This document shows, in pieces, positions 22,289-31,312 of a stretch of 36,388 bases of DNA. How positions within the stretch are numbered: position 1 is the first letter of the stretch; each line of letters begins with the position of its first letter. The position numbers and the translations under genes were made by a program. The notes under the pieces were generated by a model. That model did not search any database. It was given only the letters and a program-made list of their open reading frames with translations, and had not been told where the DNA came from. Source of the stretch: Bacteroidales bacterium (GTDB taxonomy: Bacteria > Bacteroidota > Bacteroidia > Bacteroidales > Bacteroidaceae); NCBI GenBank assembly GCA_029227175.1, contig JAQXZK010000231.1:1-36388 (forward strand), in the 5' to 3' direction.

Positions 22289-24012
22289 GACACAGTTTTT
22301 CTATCCTGCTCGGCATACTGCTCTCCGTTTGTTCTTCCCTTCCCTCCTCGGCTCAGGAAGTCAAGCGCGGAGAACTCTTTGATCAGGCAAATTACGCCAT
22401 GTTCATCCACTGGGGACTCTATTCACAACTTGCTGGCGAATGGAATCAAGAAACCAAATACGGAGCCTCGGAATGGATTCTCCGCACAGCCAATATCAAT
22501 CCAGACGAATACATGGCTGAAGCCAAGCACTTCAATCCTACTGACTTTGACGCACGGTCGATTGTGCAACTGGCCAAAGACGCAGGGATGAGATACATCA
22601 TCATCACCAGCAAGCACCACGACGGATTTGCCATGTACCACTCCAAAGTCAACTCCTTCAACATTGTCGACGCTACCCCCTTCGGCCGTGACCCCATGAA
22701 GGAACTGGCGGATGCTTGTCACGAGATGGGAGTCGGCTTCGGATTCTACTACTCGCAATATCAGGACTGGACATGCCCCGGTGGAGGCCGCGGCCCACGT
22801 GTCAACAAGGAACTAAATCCAGTCAGCTTTGACGAGTATTTCCGCACCAAATGCGTGCCTCAGGTAGAGGAAATCACGCGTAACTACGGCGACATAGAAC
22901 TCATCTGGTTTGACACACCGGGCAATATGGGACGCAAATATGCCGAGGAACTTGTCGACATTGTGCACCGCAACCAACCCAAGGCTCTTGTTTCCAGCCG
23001 GGTAGGACACAATCTGGGAGACTATACCACCATGGGAGACATGGAAGTGCCCACATTCAAGATTCCGGGACTCTGGGAAACCGTAGATACGACCAACGAC
23101 TCATGGGGCTTCTCCAAATGCGACAACAACTGGAAATCGGCCAAACAGATTCTCTCCAACCTCATCGCGACCGTGGCCAGAGGAGGCACCTATATGCTCA
23201 ACATAGGACCGGACGGAAAGGGGAACGTGCCAGAAGCAGCACAACGCGCCCTGCGCAGTGCTGGAAAATGGATTAAGCAATACCCACAAGTCATCTATGG
23301 AGCCAAGCCCTCACCTTTCACCCACGCACTTCCTTGGGGAGACATGGTGCAGCAAGAAAACAAACTCTTCCTGGCCGTCTACGACTGGCCCAACACCGGG
23401 AGACTATACATCCCTGGTCTACGCACGCCAATCATCAGTGCCCGACTCCTTGACGGCACCAAAGGAAAGAAACTCTCCTTCTCCACCGAAGACGGATGGA
23501 CAGTGATGCACATTCCCGGCATTCAGCCCGACAAGCTCGTCAGTGTAATCGAACTCACCATGAAAGACGAAGACATCGTCGTTGACGATACACCGGGTAT
23601 CGACCCGCAAAACGGGATGAACAACCTCTCAACCCTCTACGCAAAAGCCGAAGGAACGGAAATCAAAATCAACAAGTGGATGGACAAGTTCGGTGAATGG
23701 AAACAGACCCATGCTGCCAAGAACCTCCGCGGAGCCAAACTCGTGTGGACGGTAGACTTCAAGGAAGCCGGCTATTACCACATACAGGCAGGGCTCAAGG
23801 GCAATGAACGCGTGGCCATCCGTCTGGACAGCGATGAAGGCGAGCACGTGCTCAACCAGCGACTGGCCGACTCCACCTACGATATGCGCCCCATCGGGTG
23901 GATAAAGATTCACAAACCGGGGAAGCACACGCTCACTCTGACCACCCCCAACGGCTGCCGACCGGAAACTGAGGTCAACTGCCTCTCCATTACACCTGTT
24001 TTGGAACCTTAG
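22285..24012 (+). CDS. GH29 alpha-L-fucosidase, secreted
   Basis: This retaining alpha-L-fucosidase has 575 residues. I place the start at ATG 22285 (overlapping TGA of the HAD gene) because a typical signal peptide, MRHSFSILLGILLSVCSSLPSSAQ, begins there. The GH29 barrel shows MFIHWGLYSQLAGEW (39-53), ITSKHHDGFAMYHS (107-120), GFYYSQYQDWTCPGG (153-167) and ELIWFDTPGN (205-214) with nucleophile D210. NNWKSAKQILSNLIATVARGGTYMLNIGPDGKG follows (281-313). Residues 450-575 form an extra beta-rich domain, possibly carbohydrate-binding (YYHIQAGLKGNERVAIRLDSD). It removes fucose from glycans in the periplasm. The linkage preferred is not readable from sequence. Confidence 0.94.
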   Translation: MRHSFSILLGILLSVCSSLPSSAQEVKRGELFDQANYAMFIHWGLYSQLAGEWNQETKYGASEWILRTANINPDEYMAEAKHFNPTDFDARSIVQLAKDAGMRYIIITSKHHDGFAMYHSKVNSFNIVDATPFGRDPMKELADACHEMGVGFGFYYSQYQDWTCPGGGRGPRVNKELNPVSFDEYFRTKCVPQVEEITRNYGDIELIWFDTPGNMGRKYAEELVDIVHRNQPKALVSSRVGHNLGDYTTMGDMEVPTFKIPGLWETVDTTNDSWGFSKCDNNWKSAKQILSNLIATVARGGTYMLNIGPDGKGNVPEAAQRALRSAGKWIKQYPQVIYGAKPSPFTHALPWGDMVQQENKLFLAVYDWPNTGRLYIPGLRTPIISARLLDGTKGKKLSFSTEDGWTVMHIPGIQPDKLVSVIELTMKDEDIVVDDTPGIDPQNGMNNLSTLYAKAEGTEIKINKWMDKFGEWKQTHAAKNLRGAKLVWTVDFKEAGYYHIQAGLKGNERVAIRLDSDEGEHVLNQRLADSTYDMRPIGWIKIHKPGKHTLTLTTPNGCRPETEVNCLSITPVLEP

Positions 24013-24083
24013 CCACACCAAACTCTGATAACCCAGTCCGTTACTTGAATCCTCCCTATGAGAGTACTGTAATACTTCCGTAT

Positions 24084-24128
24084 AAAAGACTCGAGTACTT
24101 CAGTGAAGTACTCGAGCTATTGTCTTTT
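24084..24128. terminator. strong bidirectional hairpin after GH29
   Basis: A 12-bp perfect stem, CTCGAGTACTTC (24090-24101) with GAAGTACTCGAG (24105-24116), closes on a 3-nt loop. Outer arms AAAAGAC (24084-24090) and GTCTTTT (24122-24128) can pair across a small bulge. This gives a T-rich tail on both strands between the convergent GH29 and GH31 genes. Confidence 0.7.
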
Positions 24129-24203
24129 CCTGAATGTAGTAGATACTCTTTGGACAAACCAAGCTCGGACTGTCCGTTTTTGACGTGTCTGAAGTCAATT
24201 CTA

Positions 24204-24222
24204 TAAATGACCGATTGGGGTT
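24204..24222 (+). repeat. 19-nt intergenic repeat, copy A
   Basis: TAAATGACCGATTGGGGTT occurs here and, perfectly inverted, at 36130-36148. Both copies are outside genes, about 12 kb apart. It directly precedes the inverted repeat at 24221-24248. Confidence 0.6.
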
Positions 24223-24248
24223 TGAACGCCATTCGAACGGCGTTCAAA
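24221..24248. terminator. 10-bp inverted repeat at the GH31 3' end
   Basis: TTTGAACGCC (24221-24230) pairs perfectly with GGCGTTCAAA (24239-24248). The 8-nt loop contains the palindrome TTCGAA. It lies 20 nt after the GH31 stop and may end that transcript or block antisense reading. Confidence 0.5.
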
Positions 24249-24268
24249 TCGTATCTGTGAGGGAAACG

Positions 24269-25912
24269 TTACTTCAGCCGTTCAAAATAAGGCAGACGTT
24301 CGATGGGCACTTGGATGGTTACCGTTCTGCCCCCCTTATACACCTTGCCTTCCTCGTCGCGCCATTTGCCGACAGGAAGTTTCACCGTTCGGGTATAGCC
24401 TTTGCTCACCATGGGTGCGACCAGATATTTCTCGCCTATCATGAACTGGTCCTTACACGTCTCGAAGCCTTGTCCGGGGAACATATATGCCATGTGTCTC
24501 ACCATCGGTTCGCCGGTTTGGGATGACTGTTTGGCGGTCTCTAAAAGATACGTGCCCATCTCTTCGTGAAAACGGGCATACTTCCTGCAAATATCCAGAT
24601 GCTTCTTGTCCAGGATGCGCCAAGGAGCAACCGAGAACTGCATCATCGGCATGAAGGCATGAGTCTGACAGGAGCGCACAATGAGTTCCTGGTCAAACTT
24701 GTCGGAATCAATATCCTTGAAATCCGACCACATACCACCGCCAATCATATCCGGACAGGTATAGGCATGTCCCAAGAGTCCTGCCGCTATCATGTCTGGA
24801 ATCAGCATGGAGACTGCCTCCCAGGAGTAGCGCTTGTCGCCCAGACGCTGTACCAACGGTTGACCGCCCATCTTGAACGATGCGCGATACTCATTGTACG
24901 GGAAACTCAAACCCAGTTCTGCCCACTTTTGTGAGAAGGTGGCTGCATCAGCCGATTTGTCATAAAACTCAAGGTTGTCTCCACACATATACATTACGTC
25001 ACCGGCATCAAACTTGAAACCGTCCACGCCATACCGTTGCTGAGTATTGACAAGTTGCTGCTTCATGTATGCGAAGGCCTCGGGATTGGTCAGGTCGACA
25101 CAGACACTCCAACCGTTCCACCATTCCAACATGGCAGGTTTGTTCTTTCCCTTCTCCTTGACAAGGTAACCCTTCGAAGCCATAAAGCGTGCCTCCTGAC
25201 TGTCACCCGACACATACGGACAAATCCACAACATCAGTTTGAAACCGTCCCGATGCAGTCGGTCTATCATTCCCTTGGGGTCGTCAAACTTCTCGCGTCT
25301 GAAATCGTAGTTGCCATAATACCTCTGCCAGTTATCGTCAATCATAAAGATGCCTGTCGGGAAGCCGTTCTCAAGCACATGCTTGGCATAGTCTTCGATA
25401 TCCGCTTGATTCTGGTTATACATCAGTTCAATCCAGGTGTTATACTGTGGCTTCGAGAAGAATATCTCCTCCGGAACGGTACCGGTAGGTGGGAAATACT
25501 TTGACGAAGCATCCAGATACGCGTCGCGCAAGGTCTTTCCGGCCTGCGTCACCTTTAATGGCTCGAAGTTGGAGTGTACGAACAACGTGTCATTCCTGAA
25601 CTGATAGCGGAAAGGACGCTCACTGTAGATGTAACGTCCTTTGGAGGAAAGCAACAGCGGCACAATCTGATTGTTCTCGTTCTGTCTCTCCAGATTCCAT
25701 AGACGAGTATCGGAAGCGTATGGCATCTTGCTTCCTAAAGCAGTCATGCCGCCCCACCAAAATTCTCCTTCCAGCGGAGCAACGACCAAGTCACCACCGG
25801 TTGCCTGCTTTTCGACCTGATTTTCCGCTACACGTGAAGGAGGAGTCTTCATTTCATGTGCCGTTGCAAGCATTGTGACGCATAAAAACGCACCTGTCAA
25901 CCATGTTTTCAT
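24269..25912 (-). CDS. GH31 alpha-glycosidase, secreted
   Basis: This retaining alpha-glycosidase of 547 residues has a signal peptide (MKTWLTGAFLCVTMLATAH). An N-terminal beta-sandwich (40-145) precedes the TIM barrel. GFPTGIFMIDDNWQRYYGNYDF (183-204) starts the barrel, YGVDGFKFDAGD (294-305) contains the nucleophile D302, and YTCPDMIGGG (384-393) probably the acid/base D388. The short architecture and the NTWIELMYNQNQ segment resemble the GH31 subgroup with alpha-galactosidase and MYORG-like members rather than classical maltase-type enzymes. It is convergent with GH29 and lies 46 nt downstream of ilvA on the same strand. Substrate assignment is inference; the family call is firm. Confidence 0.9.
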   Translation of the reverse strand: MKTWLTGAFLCVTMLATAHEMKTPPSRVAENQVEKQATGGDLVVAPLEGEFWWGGMTALGSKMPYASDTRLWNLERQNENNQIVPLLLSSKGRYIYSERPFRYQFRNDTLFVHSNFEPLKVTQAGKTLRDAYLDASSKYFPPTGTVPEEIFFSKPQYNTWIELMYNQNQADIEDYAKHVLENGFPTGIFMIDDNWQRYYGNYDFRREKFDDPKGMIDRLHRDGFKLMLWICPYVSGDSQEARFMASKGYLVKEKGKNKPAMLEWWNGWSVCVDLTNPEAFAYMKQQLVNTQQRYGVDGFKFDAGDVMYMCGDNLEFYDKSADAATFSQKWAELGLSFPYNEYRASFKMGGQPLVQRLGDKRYSWEAVSMLIPDMIAAGLLGHAYTCPDMIGGGMWSDFKDIDSDKFDQELIVRSCQTHAFMPMMQFSVAPWRILDKKHLDICRKYARFHEEMGTYLLETAKQSSQTGEPMVRHMAYMFPGQGFETCKDQFMIGEKYLVAPMVSKGYTRTVKLPVGKWRDEEGKVYKGGRTVTIQVPIERLPYFERLK

Positions 25913-25958
25913 GTTTATTCTAATTCTTGTTTTTCTGTTGTATTAATTATATAAGGTA

Positions 25959-27170
25959 TCAGTCCTGAGAATGTACCGGGAATCCGTGCGCTTCCAATGC
26001 CTGACAAATCGTGTCAATATGCTCCTGATTACGGGTTTCCATAGACACGCGGAGTACACAAGCATTCACGTCAATGAACGCATTGGTACGTTCGTGAAGC
26101 ACACCTGTGACATTAGCTCCAAGGTCGGCAATGAGCTTGCTGACAGCCACCAACTGACCGGGGCGGTCAACAATCTCGATGGAGAGCGTACAAAGTCGGC
26201 CACTCTTCTGCAAACCACGGTTGATGATGCGGTTGAATATCGTCACGTCAACATTACCACCACTGACCAGACAAACGGTTTTCCGGCCCTCGATGGGCAG
26301 CTTGCTGAACATGGCTGCAGCCACTGAAACCGCTCCGGCTCCCTCTGCAATGAGTTTATGCTTTTCCAGCAGCAAGAGAATGGCTGCGCAGATTTCGTCC
26401 TCAGAGACGGTAATCAGATCGTCTACCCACTGATTGCAAAGCTCGAATGTGTGAACACCGGGCTCCTTCACTGCAATGCCATCGGCAATCGTCGACACGG
26501 AAGAAAGACGCTGGATGGCACCGCCCTGCACACTGTTAACCATGCTGGGAGCACCGGCAGCCTGCACACCGTAAATCTTGACGCGAGGATTGAGCTGCTT
26601 GACCGCATAAGCCACCCCACTGATAAGCCCTCCGCCACCGACAGGCACGATAATGGCATCCACATCGGGCAACTCATTGAGAATTTCAAGTCCGATGGTG
26701 CCCTGTCCTGCAATGACTAAAGGATTGTCGAACGGATGGACAAAGGTCATGTTCTTCTCGTCGCGAATCTGTAAAGCACGCTGATAGGCATCATCGTACA
26801 CGCCCGGGACAAGACATATCTCCGCACCATAACTGCGCGTTGCCTCTACCTTTGAAATTGGAGCACCGGCAGGCAGACAAATCGTAGACTTGATGCCCTG
26901 TGCTCCGGCTGCTAATGCCACACCCTGCGCATGATTACCAGCCGAACAGGCAATGACCCCATGCTGTTTCTCCTCATCAGTGAGCTGTGAAATCATGTAC
27001 GAGGCACCACGCACCTTGAACGAACCGGTCACCTGCAGGTTCTCGGGCTTGATGTAAACCTCACACCCGGGATGGATAGCCGGCGCTACCTGCAAATTGG
27101 TGGGTCTGATGATCGACTTCAGCACATGAGACGCGCGATAGACTTCGTTTAGCGTCAAATCTCTGTTCAT
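25959..27170 (-). CDS. ilvA: threonine ammonia-lyase with C-terminal ACT domain
   Basis: This PLP enzyme of 403 residues deaminates threonine to 2-oxobutyrate, the first step to isoleucine, through a reactive enamine. [13 protein letters not shown] (48-60) holds the PLP lysine K52, [10 protein letters not shown] is the substrate loop, and [11 protein letters not shown] binds the PLP phosphate. A single ACT-like domain occupies about 330-403 ([29 protein letters not shown]). This is the medium form, shorter than the two-ACT biosynthetic IlvA of E. coli. The start codon overlaps the ridA stop by 4 bp. A catabolic role is possible, but the ACT domain and length suit the biosynthetic form common in Bacteroidetes. 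Confidence 0.94.
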   Translation of the reverse strand: MNRDLTLNEVYRASHVLKSIIRPTNLQVAPAIHPGCEVYIKPENLQVTGSFKVRGASYMISQLTDEEKQHGVIACSAGNHAQGVALAAGAQGIKSTICLPAGAPISKVEATRSYGAEICLVPGVYDDAYQRALQIRDEKNMTFVHPFDNPLVIAGQGTIGLEILNELPDVDAIIVPVGGGGLISGVAYAVKQLNPRVKIYGVQAAGAPSMVNSVQGGAIQRLSSVSTIADGIAVKEPGVHTFELCNQWVDDLITVSEDEICAAILLLLEKHKLIAEGAGAVSVAAAMFSKLPIEGRKTVCLVSGGNVDVTIFNRIINRGLQKSGRLCTLSIEIVDRPGQLVAVSKLIADLGANVTGVLHERTNAFIDVNACVLRVSMETRNQEHIDTICQALEAHGFPVHSQD

Positions 27171-27544
27171 CGGGCAGCAATCGTCTCTATTTCAACCAAC
27201 ACATTCTTGGGAAGTGTCTTGACAGCAACGGCAGAACGCGCAGGGAATGCTCCACTGAACTGTTCGGCATAGACAGCATTCATCGCAGCAAAATCGCCCA
27301 TGTCAGACAAGAATACGGTGGTTTTTACCACATTGTCTGTCGTGTAGCCGGCCTCAGCCAGCACAGCCTTGATGTTCTTGAACACCTGTGTTGTCTGCTC
27401 GGTAATGCCGCCCTCAACGATTTCGTCCGTTGCCGGATTGACCGGAATCTGGCCACTGATGAACAACATATTGTTTACCTCGATAGCCTGGCTATAAGGA
27501 CCTATAGCAGCAGGGGCATTTGATGTATTGATAACTTTCTTCAT
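27167..27544 (-). CDS. ridA: RidA family enamine/imine deaminase
   Basis: This 125-residue member of the YjgF/YER057c/UK114 family is a cytoplasmic trimer that hydrolyses 2-aminoacrylate and 2-aminocrotonate to keto acids and ammonia. [20 protein letters not shown] (15-34), the conserved R103 in PARSAVAV and E118 in VLVEIETIA mark the active RidA subfamily. It overlaps ilvA by 4 bp, matching its role of clearing the enamine released by IlvA. A perfect -7 box lies just upstream, so ridA-ilvA can be transcribed on their own as well as from the upstream genes. Confidence 0.95.
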   Translation of the reverse strand: MKKVINTSNAPAAIGPYSQAIEVNNMLFISGQIPVNPATDEIVEGGITEQTTQVFKNIKAVLAEAGYTTDNVVKTTVFLSDMGDFAAMNAVYAEQFSGAFPARSAVAVKTLPKNVLVEIETIAAR

Positions 27545-27576
27545 AATTATATTATTATATGTATTATTTCAGGGTA

Positions 27577-27584
27577 CAAAGGTA
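27577..27584 (-). promoter_or_regulatory. -7 box of the ridA-ilvA operon
   Basis: The minus strand reads TACCTTTG, a perfect TAnnTTTG, about 33 nt before the ridA ATG at 27544. No -33 TTTG is obvious at the usual distance. Confidence 0.55.
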
Positions 27585-27624
27585 TGAAATTCCCTCACGG
27601 CTGATATCCGCTCACAGCAATTCT

Positions 27625-28602
27625 TCAGTTAAAATCAAGATAGGGTGTCATACGTTCGATGTCGGCATCCGAAAACTCTTCAAGCAGGCGAAGAGGCGTC
27701 AGACTGGACAACTTTCCAACCTTCCGACGGTAATCAACAATAGCTTTCGCCTGATAGAAGTTAATGTAAGGGTGACGCATAAGCCTGTCAAGCGAACTCC
27801 GGTTCACGGCAATGCGGTGGATGCTGTCTGAGGTCACATAAAACCAAGACGCCAACTTTGCCGCATCAAGACGCAAAGTGGTTCCACCCTGCTCTCGGCG
27901 GATGAAGGTTTCCAACTCGCCCAACTGCGATACACTGGTGAAGCCACCCAAACGCGAACGCCAATAACAAATCTGGCGGGCAATGGACGGGCCGATACCC
28001 GGAATCTTCTGCAGCTCGGTTGTATCAGCCTCATTCAGGTTGATTTGGGTGCCTGGCTGGTACTTTTCGATGCCGGGATGACGGTCTTCTGTAACAACCG
28101 TTGCCACCTTATACGCACCCTCGTGAATTGTCGTATCCTGATGTATGACAATATATGGTTCGATGCGCCTGAAGTCCTCGTCAGAAAGATTGTAGATTCG
28201 GGCAACGTCAGAGGACTGGCGAAACCGCCCGCTGTGACGACGATATTGCAGGATGCCATGCACACTCCAAGGAGGAAGGCCCAAAGAACGCAACTCCAGT
28301 GAATCAGCCTGATTGGGGTCGAAGGAGTGAAGACTGACCGGTTCGTCACGCCACGACTTGCGTTTCAGACGCTCTGCAGCGATGACCTGCACCAAAGAGT
28401 AGTTCTGCCGTTTCCACTGTCTGACTACTGACTCATCCTGCTTTTGTGCATAGAAAAACGTGCTGTCAACAGGCACGACCTCTCCACCCTGTCTGCCCTT
28501 TCGCGCAACATACCAGCAAGTGGCCAGCACGATGAAAAGCAGGAACAAGAAGACGATAATGCCTCGGCGTTCGGCCCGGGTCAGCAGCAACTTTTCATAC
28601 AT
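27625..28602 (-). CDS. membrane-anchored helix-hairpin-helix protein (ComEA-like)
   Basis: This 325-residue protein has one N-terminal membrane segment (GIIVFLFLLFIVLATCWYVA, 14-33). At least three helix-hairpin-helix units of the ComEA type follow: about 94-127 (FDPNQADSLELRSLGLPP), 187-221 (INLNEADTTELQKIPGIGPSIARQI) and 264-297 (VNRSSLDRLMRHPYINFYQAKAI). Such units bind DNA without sequence preference. ComEA captures incoming DNA during natural transformation, but Bacteroidetes carry this longer type widely with no proven role. The gene lies 8 nt after the NSS transporter gene and is probably co-transcribed with it. The domain call is firm; the function is uncertain. Confidence 0.88.
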   Translation of the reverse strand: MYEKLLLTRAERRGIIVFLFLLFIVLATCWYVARKGRQGGEVVPVDSTFFYAQKQDESVVRQWKRQNYSLVQVIAAERLKRKSWRDEPVSLHSFDPNQADSLELRSLGLPPWSVHGILQYRRHSGRFRQSSDVARIYNLSDEDFRRIEPYIVIHQDTTIHEGAYKVATVVTEDRHPGIEKYQPGTQINLNEADTTELQKIPGIGPSIARQICYWRSRLGGFTSVSQLGELETFIRREQGGTTLRLDAAKLASWFYVTSDSIHRIAVNRSSLDRLMRHPYINFYQAKAIVDYRRKVGKLSSLTPLRLLEEFSDADIERMTPYLDFN

Positions 28603-28610
28603 AATTGACT

Positions 28611-29975
28611 TTATTTAAACAGGCCTAATTCGTTGATGAAAACAAGTCCAATAGACACGGGCACCACAAAACGCAGCAGGAACAGAACCAGTTTATAGGT
28701 ATGCACCTTCAACGTGCCGTTGTTACTTACTTCCTTCCAAAGGATTTGTTTATCAAGTATCCATCCCGCAAATATGGAGATGAGCATGCCACCCAACGGA
28801 AGCATTATCTTGCCTGTAACATAGTCAAACACATCAAAGACCGTCATGCCGAAGAGGGTGATGTCTTTGCCTATACCTAAGGAGAGGGAACAGATGATGC
28901 CGAAGAAGGTGCAGAAAGCTGTCGCCATACGCGCTGCCGTCTTGCGACTCATGCTGAATTCCTCACTGAGATAAGCCGTTGTTACCTCAAGCAGGGAAAT
29001 AGCCGAGGTGAGTGCAGCCAGTGCCAACAAGATATAAAACATGACAGACAATACCGTTGACAAGAATGGCATGCCACCAAAGGCCTGCTGAAAGACATTA
29101 GGCAGGGTGATAAAGATAAGGCTTGGACCAGCATCCGGTTGAATCCCGACGGAGAACGCAGCTGGGAAGATAATGAATCCGGCCAAGATTGCGACCATCG
29201 TATCAATAATCGCCACATTGATAGCCGTGCGGGACAAATTGGTCTCTGCACGGAAGTATGAAGCATAGGTACAAAGACAACCCATGCCCAGACTTAAAGA
29301 AAAGAATGCCTGTCCCATCGCACTCAGTATCACATTACCGGTAACCTTGGAAAAGTCTGGTTTCAATAGGAAAAGGAGTCCCTTCTCGGCATCGGGCAAC
29401 AAGACCGAGCAGACGGCCAGGATAATCAGAAGGATAAACAACGCAGGCATCATGACCTTAGCCGAACGCTCTATGCCTTTCTCTACGCCCTTGACCACGA
29501 CAAGATGTGTCGTCAACATGAAAGCAAACAGCCAGACAAGCGGTCGCCAGGGATTGGCGGTAAACTCGGAGAATGCAGCAATGAAACCTTGGGGAGACGT
29601 TCCGGCAAAGCTATTCGTAGCAGCCTGGCAGATGTATTCCAGTGTCCAGCCTGCAACGACAGCATAATAACACAAAATAAAAGTACCGGCAGCAACTCCC
29701 AATCTCCCGACCCACTTCCAGCGCGTACCCGGAGAGAGTTTGCGATAAGCACCGGCCGTATTGGAGCGTGAGTGGCGGCCGATGGAAAATTCAGCGATGA
29801 GAATAGGGAATCCCAGCAACAATACACACGCAAAATAAATCAGTATGAAAGCGGCTCCGCCATTATTTCCCGTTTCGGTAGGAAATCTCCAGATGTTTCC
29901 AAGTCCTACCGCAGAACCGGCCGAAGCCAATATAACACCTATCTTGCTGCCAAAGTTTCCTCTATCGTTACTCAT
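28611..29975 (-). CDS. sodium-dependent NSS-family amino acid transporter
   Basis: This inner-membrane Na+ symporter of the neurotransmitter:sodium symporter (SLC6/LeuT) family has 454 residues and 11-12 helices. The signature GVILASAGSAVGLGNIWRFPTETGNNGGAAFILIY (13-47) forms the sodium and substrate site in the unwound first helix. LSLGMGCLCTYASYF in the middle is also typical. Bacterial members import Trp, Tyr, Leu or other amino acids. It is the first gene of a minus-strand run with the HhH gene, ridA and ilvA, which is compatible with amino-acid handling. The substrate is not predictable. Confidence 0.93.
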   Translation of the reverse strand: MSNDRGNFGSKIGVILASAGSAVGLGNIWRFPTETGNNGGAAFILIYFACVLLLGFPILIAEFSIGRHSRSNTAGAYRKLSPGTRWKWVGRLGVAAGTFILCYYAVVAGWTLEYICQAATNSFAGTSPQGFIAAFSEFTANPWRPLVWLFAFMLTTHLVVVKGVEKGIERSAKVMMPALFILLIILAVCSVLLPDAEKGLLFLLKPDFSKVTGNVILSAMGQAFFSLSLGMGCLCTYASYFRAETNLSRTAINVAIIDTMVAILAGFIIFPAAFSVGIQPDAGPSLIFITLPNVFQQAFGGMPFLSTVLSVMFYILLALAALTSAISLLEVTTAYLSEEFSMSRKTAARMATAFCTFFGIICSLSLGIGKDITLFGMTVFDVFDYVTGKIMLPLGGMLISIFAGWILDKQILWKEVSNNGTLKVHTYKLVLFLLRFVVPVSIGLVFINELGLFK

Positions 29976-30044
29976 TTTGTTCGGTTGTTTTTTTCTGTAT
30001 TCTCTTCTCTATTTTGAGTGCTTGGTGCGCGTTCATAAACAAAA

Positions 30045-30082
30045 GATACAGAAAAGAGTCTGCGAAAACCCTTTTCTGTATC
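30045..30082 (-). terminator. terminator of the folP-cdaA-pta-ackA transcript
   Basis: GATACAGAAAAG (30045-30056) pairs perfectly with CTTTTCTGTATC (30071-30082) around a 14-nt loop. On the minus strand the stem is followed by TTTTGTTT. It lies 11 nt after the ackA stop. Confidence 0.8.
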
Positions 30083-30093
30083 CTGAAGCAATT

Positions 30094-31293
30094 TTACTTG
30101 CTGAGTATATCCATTGTATCGCTTGCAATCATCAGTTCCTCGTCGGTCGGGATGACTACAACCTTTACCTTAGAATCGTCAGAGGAGATTACGGCTTCCT
30201 CTCCATGAATTTTATTATTCACAGCGTCATCAATCTTGATGCCCATGTATTCCATGTTCTTACATACCGCCTCACGACATGAAGCCTGGTTCTCGCCAAC
30301 ACCACCGGTGAAAACAATGATATCAACGCCACCCAAAGCAGCTGCGTAAGCGCCCACATACTTCTTGATGCGATAGTTGTACATCTTTTCTGCCAAAATA
30401 GCGCGAGGATTACCGGCCTTTGCCGCAGCATCAAGTTCGCGCATGTCGCTTGACACTCCGGAAACACCAAGCACACCACTCTTCTTGTTCAGGAGATTGG
30501 AGATTCCGCTTGCATCAAGTCCTTCCTTTTCCTGGATGAATGATATAGCACCACCGTCAATATCTCCACTTCGGGTACCCATCATGAGACCCTCCAGTGG
30601 AGTGAGTCCCATGGATGTATCTACGCACTTGCCGTCCTTGATGGCAGAGATAGAGCCACCATTACCAATGTGACAGGTAATGATACGGGTGCCTTCGGGC
30701 TGCATGCCGAGAAATTCAAGCACGCGCTTGCTTACGTAGCGGTGACTGGTTCCGTGGAATCCATAACGACGCACGCCATACTTTTCATACAGTTCGTAAG
30801 GAACGGCATACATATAGGCATAGTCCGGCATTGTCTTATGGAACGCCGTGTCAAACACGCCTACCTGAGGCACATTCGGAAGAATGGCCGTCACAGCATC
30901 CACACCCTTGAGATTGGCAGGATTGTGAAGAGGAGCCAAATCATTGCAAGCCTTGAATGCCGCGAGTACCTCCTCTGTGAGCAATACAGAACTGCTGAAT
31001 TTCTCACCACCGTGTACCATACGATGACCGACCGCATTGATTTCGTCCAGAGACTTAATGGCACCATACTCCGCACTTGTCAGCGTGTCAAGAATAAATT
31101 CCACACCGACAGTGTGTTCCGGAATGTCTTTCTCCAGAATCTTCTTCTCGCCGTTAGGCAATGTCAATTTAAGGAATGAGCCGTTCAATCCAATTTTCTC
31201 GATACCACCCTGTGCGATGACAGACTTGGCATCCATGTCGAAGAGTTTATATTTGATAGAACTGCTTCCACAATTCAATACTAATACTTTCAT
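30094..31293 (-). CDS. ackA: acetate kinase
   Basis: This cytoplasmic enzyme of 399 residues makes ATP and acetate from acetyl phosphate and ADP in fermentation. Visible signatures are MKVLVLNCGSSSIKYKLFD (1-19), GHRMVHGGEKF near residue 90 with the substrate-binding Arg, GVFDTAFHKTMP with the catalytic Asp, HIGNGGSISAIKDGKCVDTSMG and MGTRSGDID. Length is standard. It follows pta by 19 nt and is followed by a strong terminator. Confidence 0.97.
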   Translation of the reverse strand: MKVLVLNCGSSSIKYKLFDMDAKSVIAQGGIEKIGLNGSFLKLTLPNGEKKILEKDIPEHTVGVEFILDTLTSAEYGAIKSLDEINAVGHRMVHGGEKFSSSVLLTEEVLAAFKACNDLAPLHNPANLKGVDAVTAILPNVPQVGVFDTAFHKTMPDYAYMYAVPYELYEKYGVRRYGFHGTSHRYVSKRVLEFLGMQPEGTRIITCHIGNGGSISAIKDGKCVDTSMGLTPLEGLMMGTRSGDIDGGAISFIQEKEGLDASGISNLLNKKSGVLGVSGVSSDMRELDAAAKAGNPRAILAEKMYNYRIKKYVGAYAAALGGVDIIVFTGGVGENQASCREAVCKNMEYMGIKIDDAVNNKIHGEEAVISSDDSKVKVVVIPTDEELMIASDTMDILSK

Positions 31294-31312
31294 GTCTTTT
31301 TGTCTTTATGGG

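Noticed and set aside
17056..25912. A classical polysaccharide utilisation locus
   Set aside because: No SusC/SusD pair, hybrid two-component sensor, ECF sigma/anti-sigma or sulfatase gene is present; only scattered glycosidases are seen.
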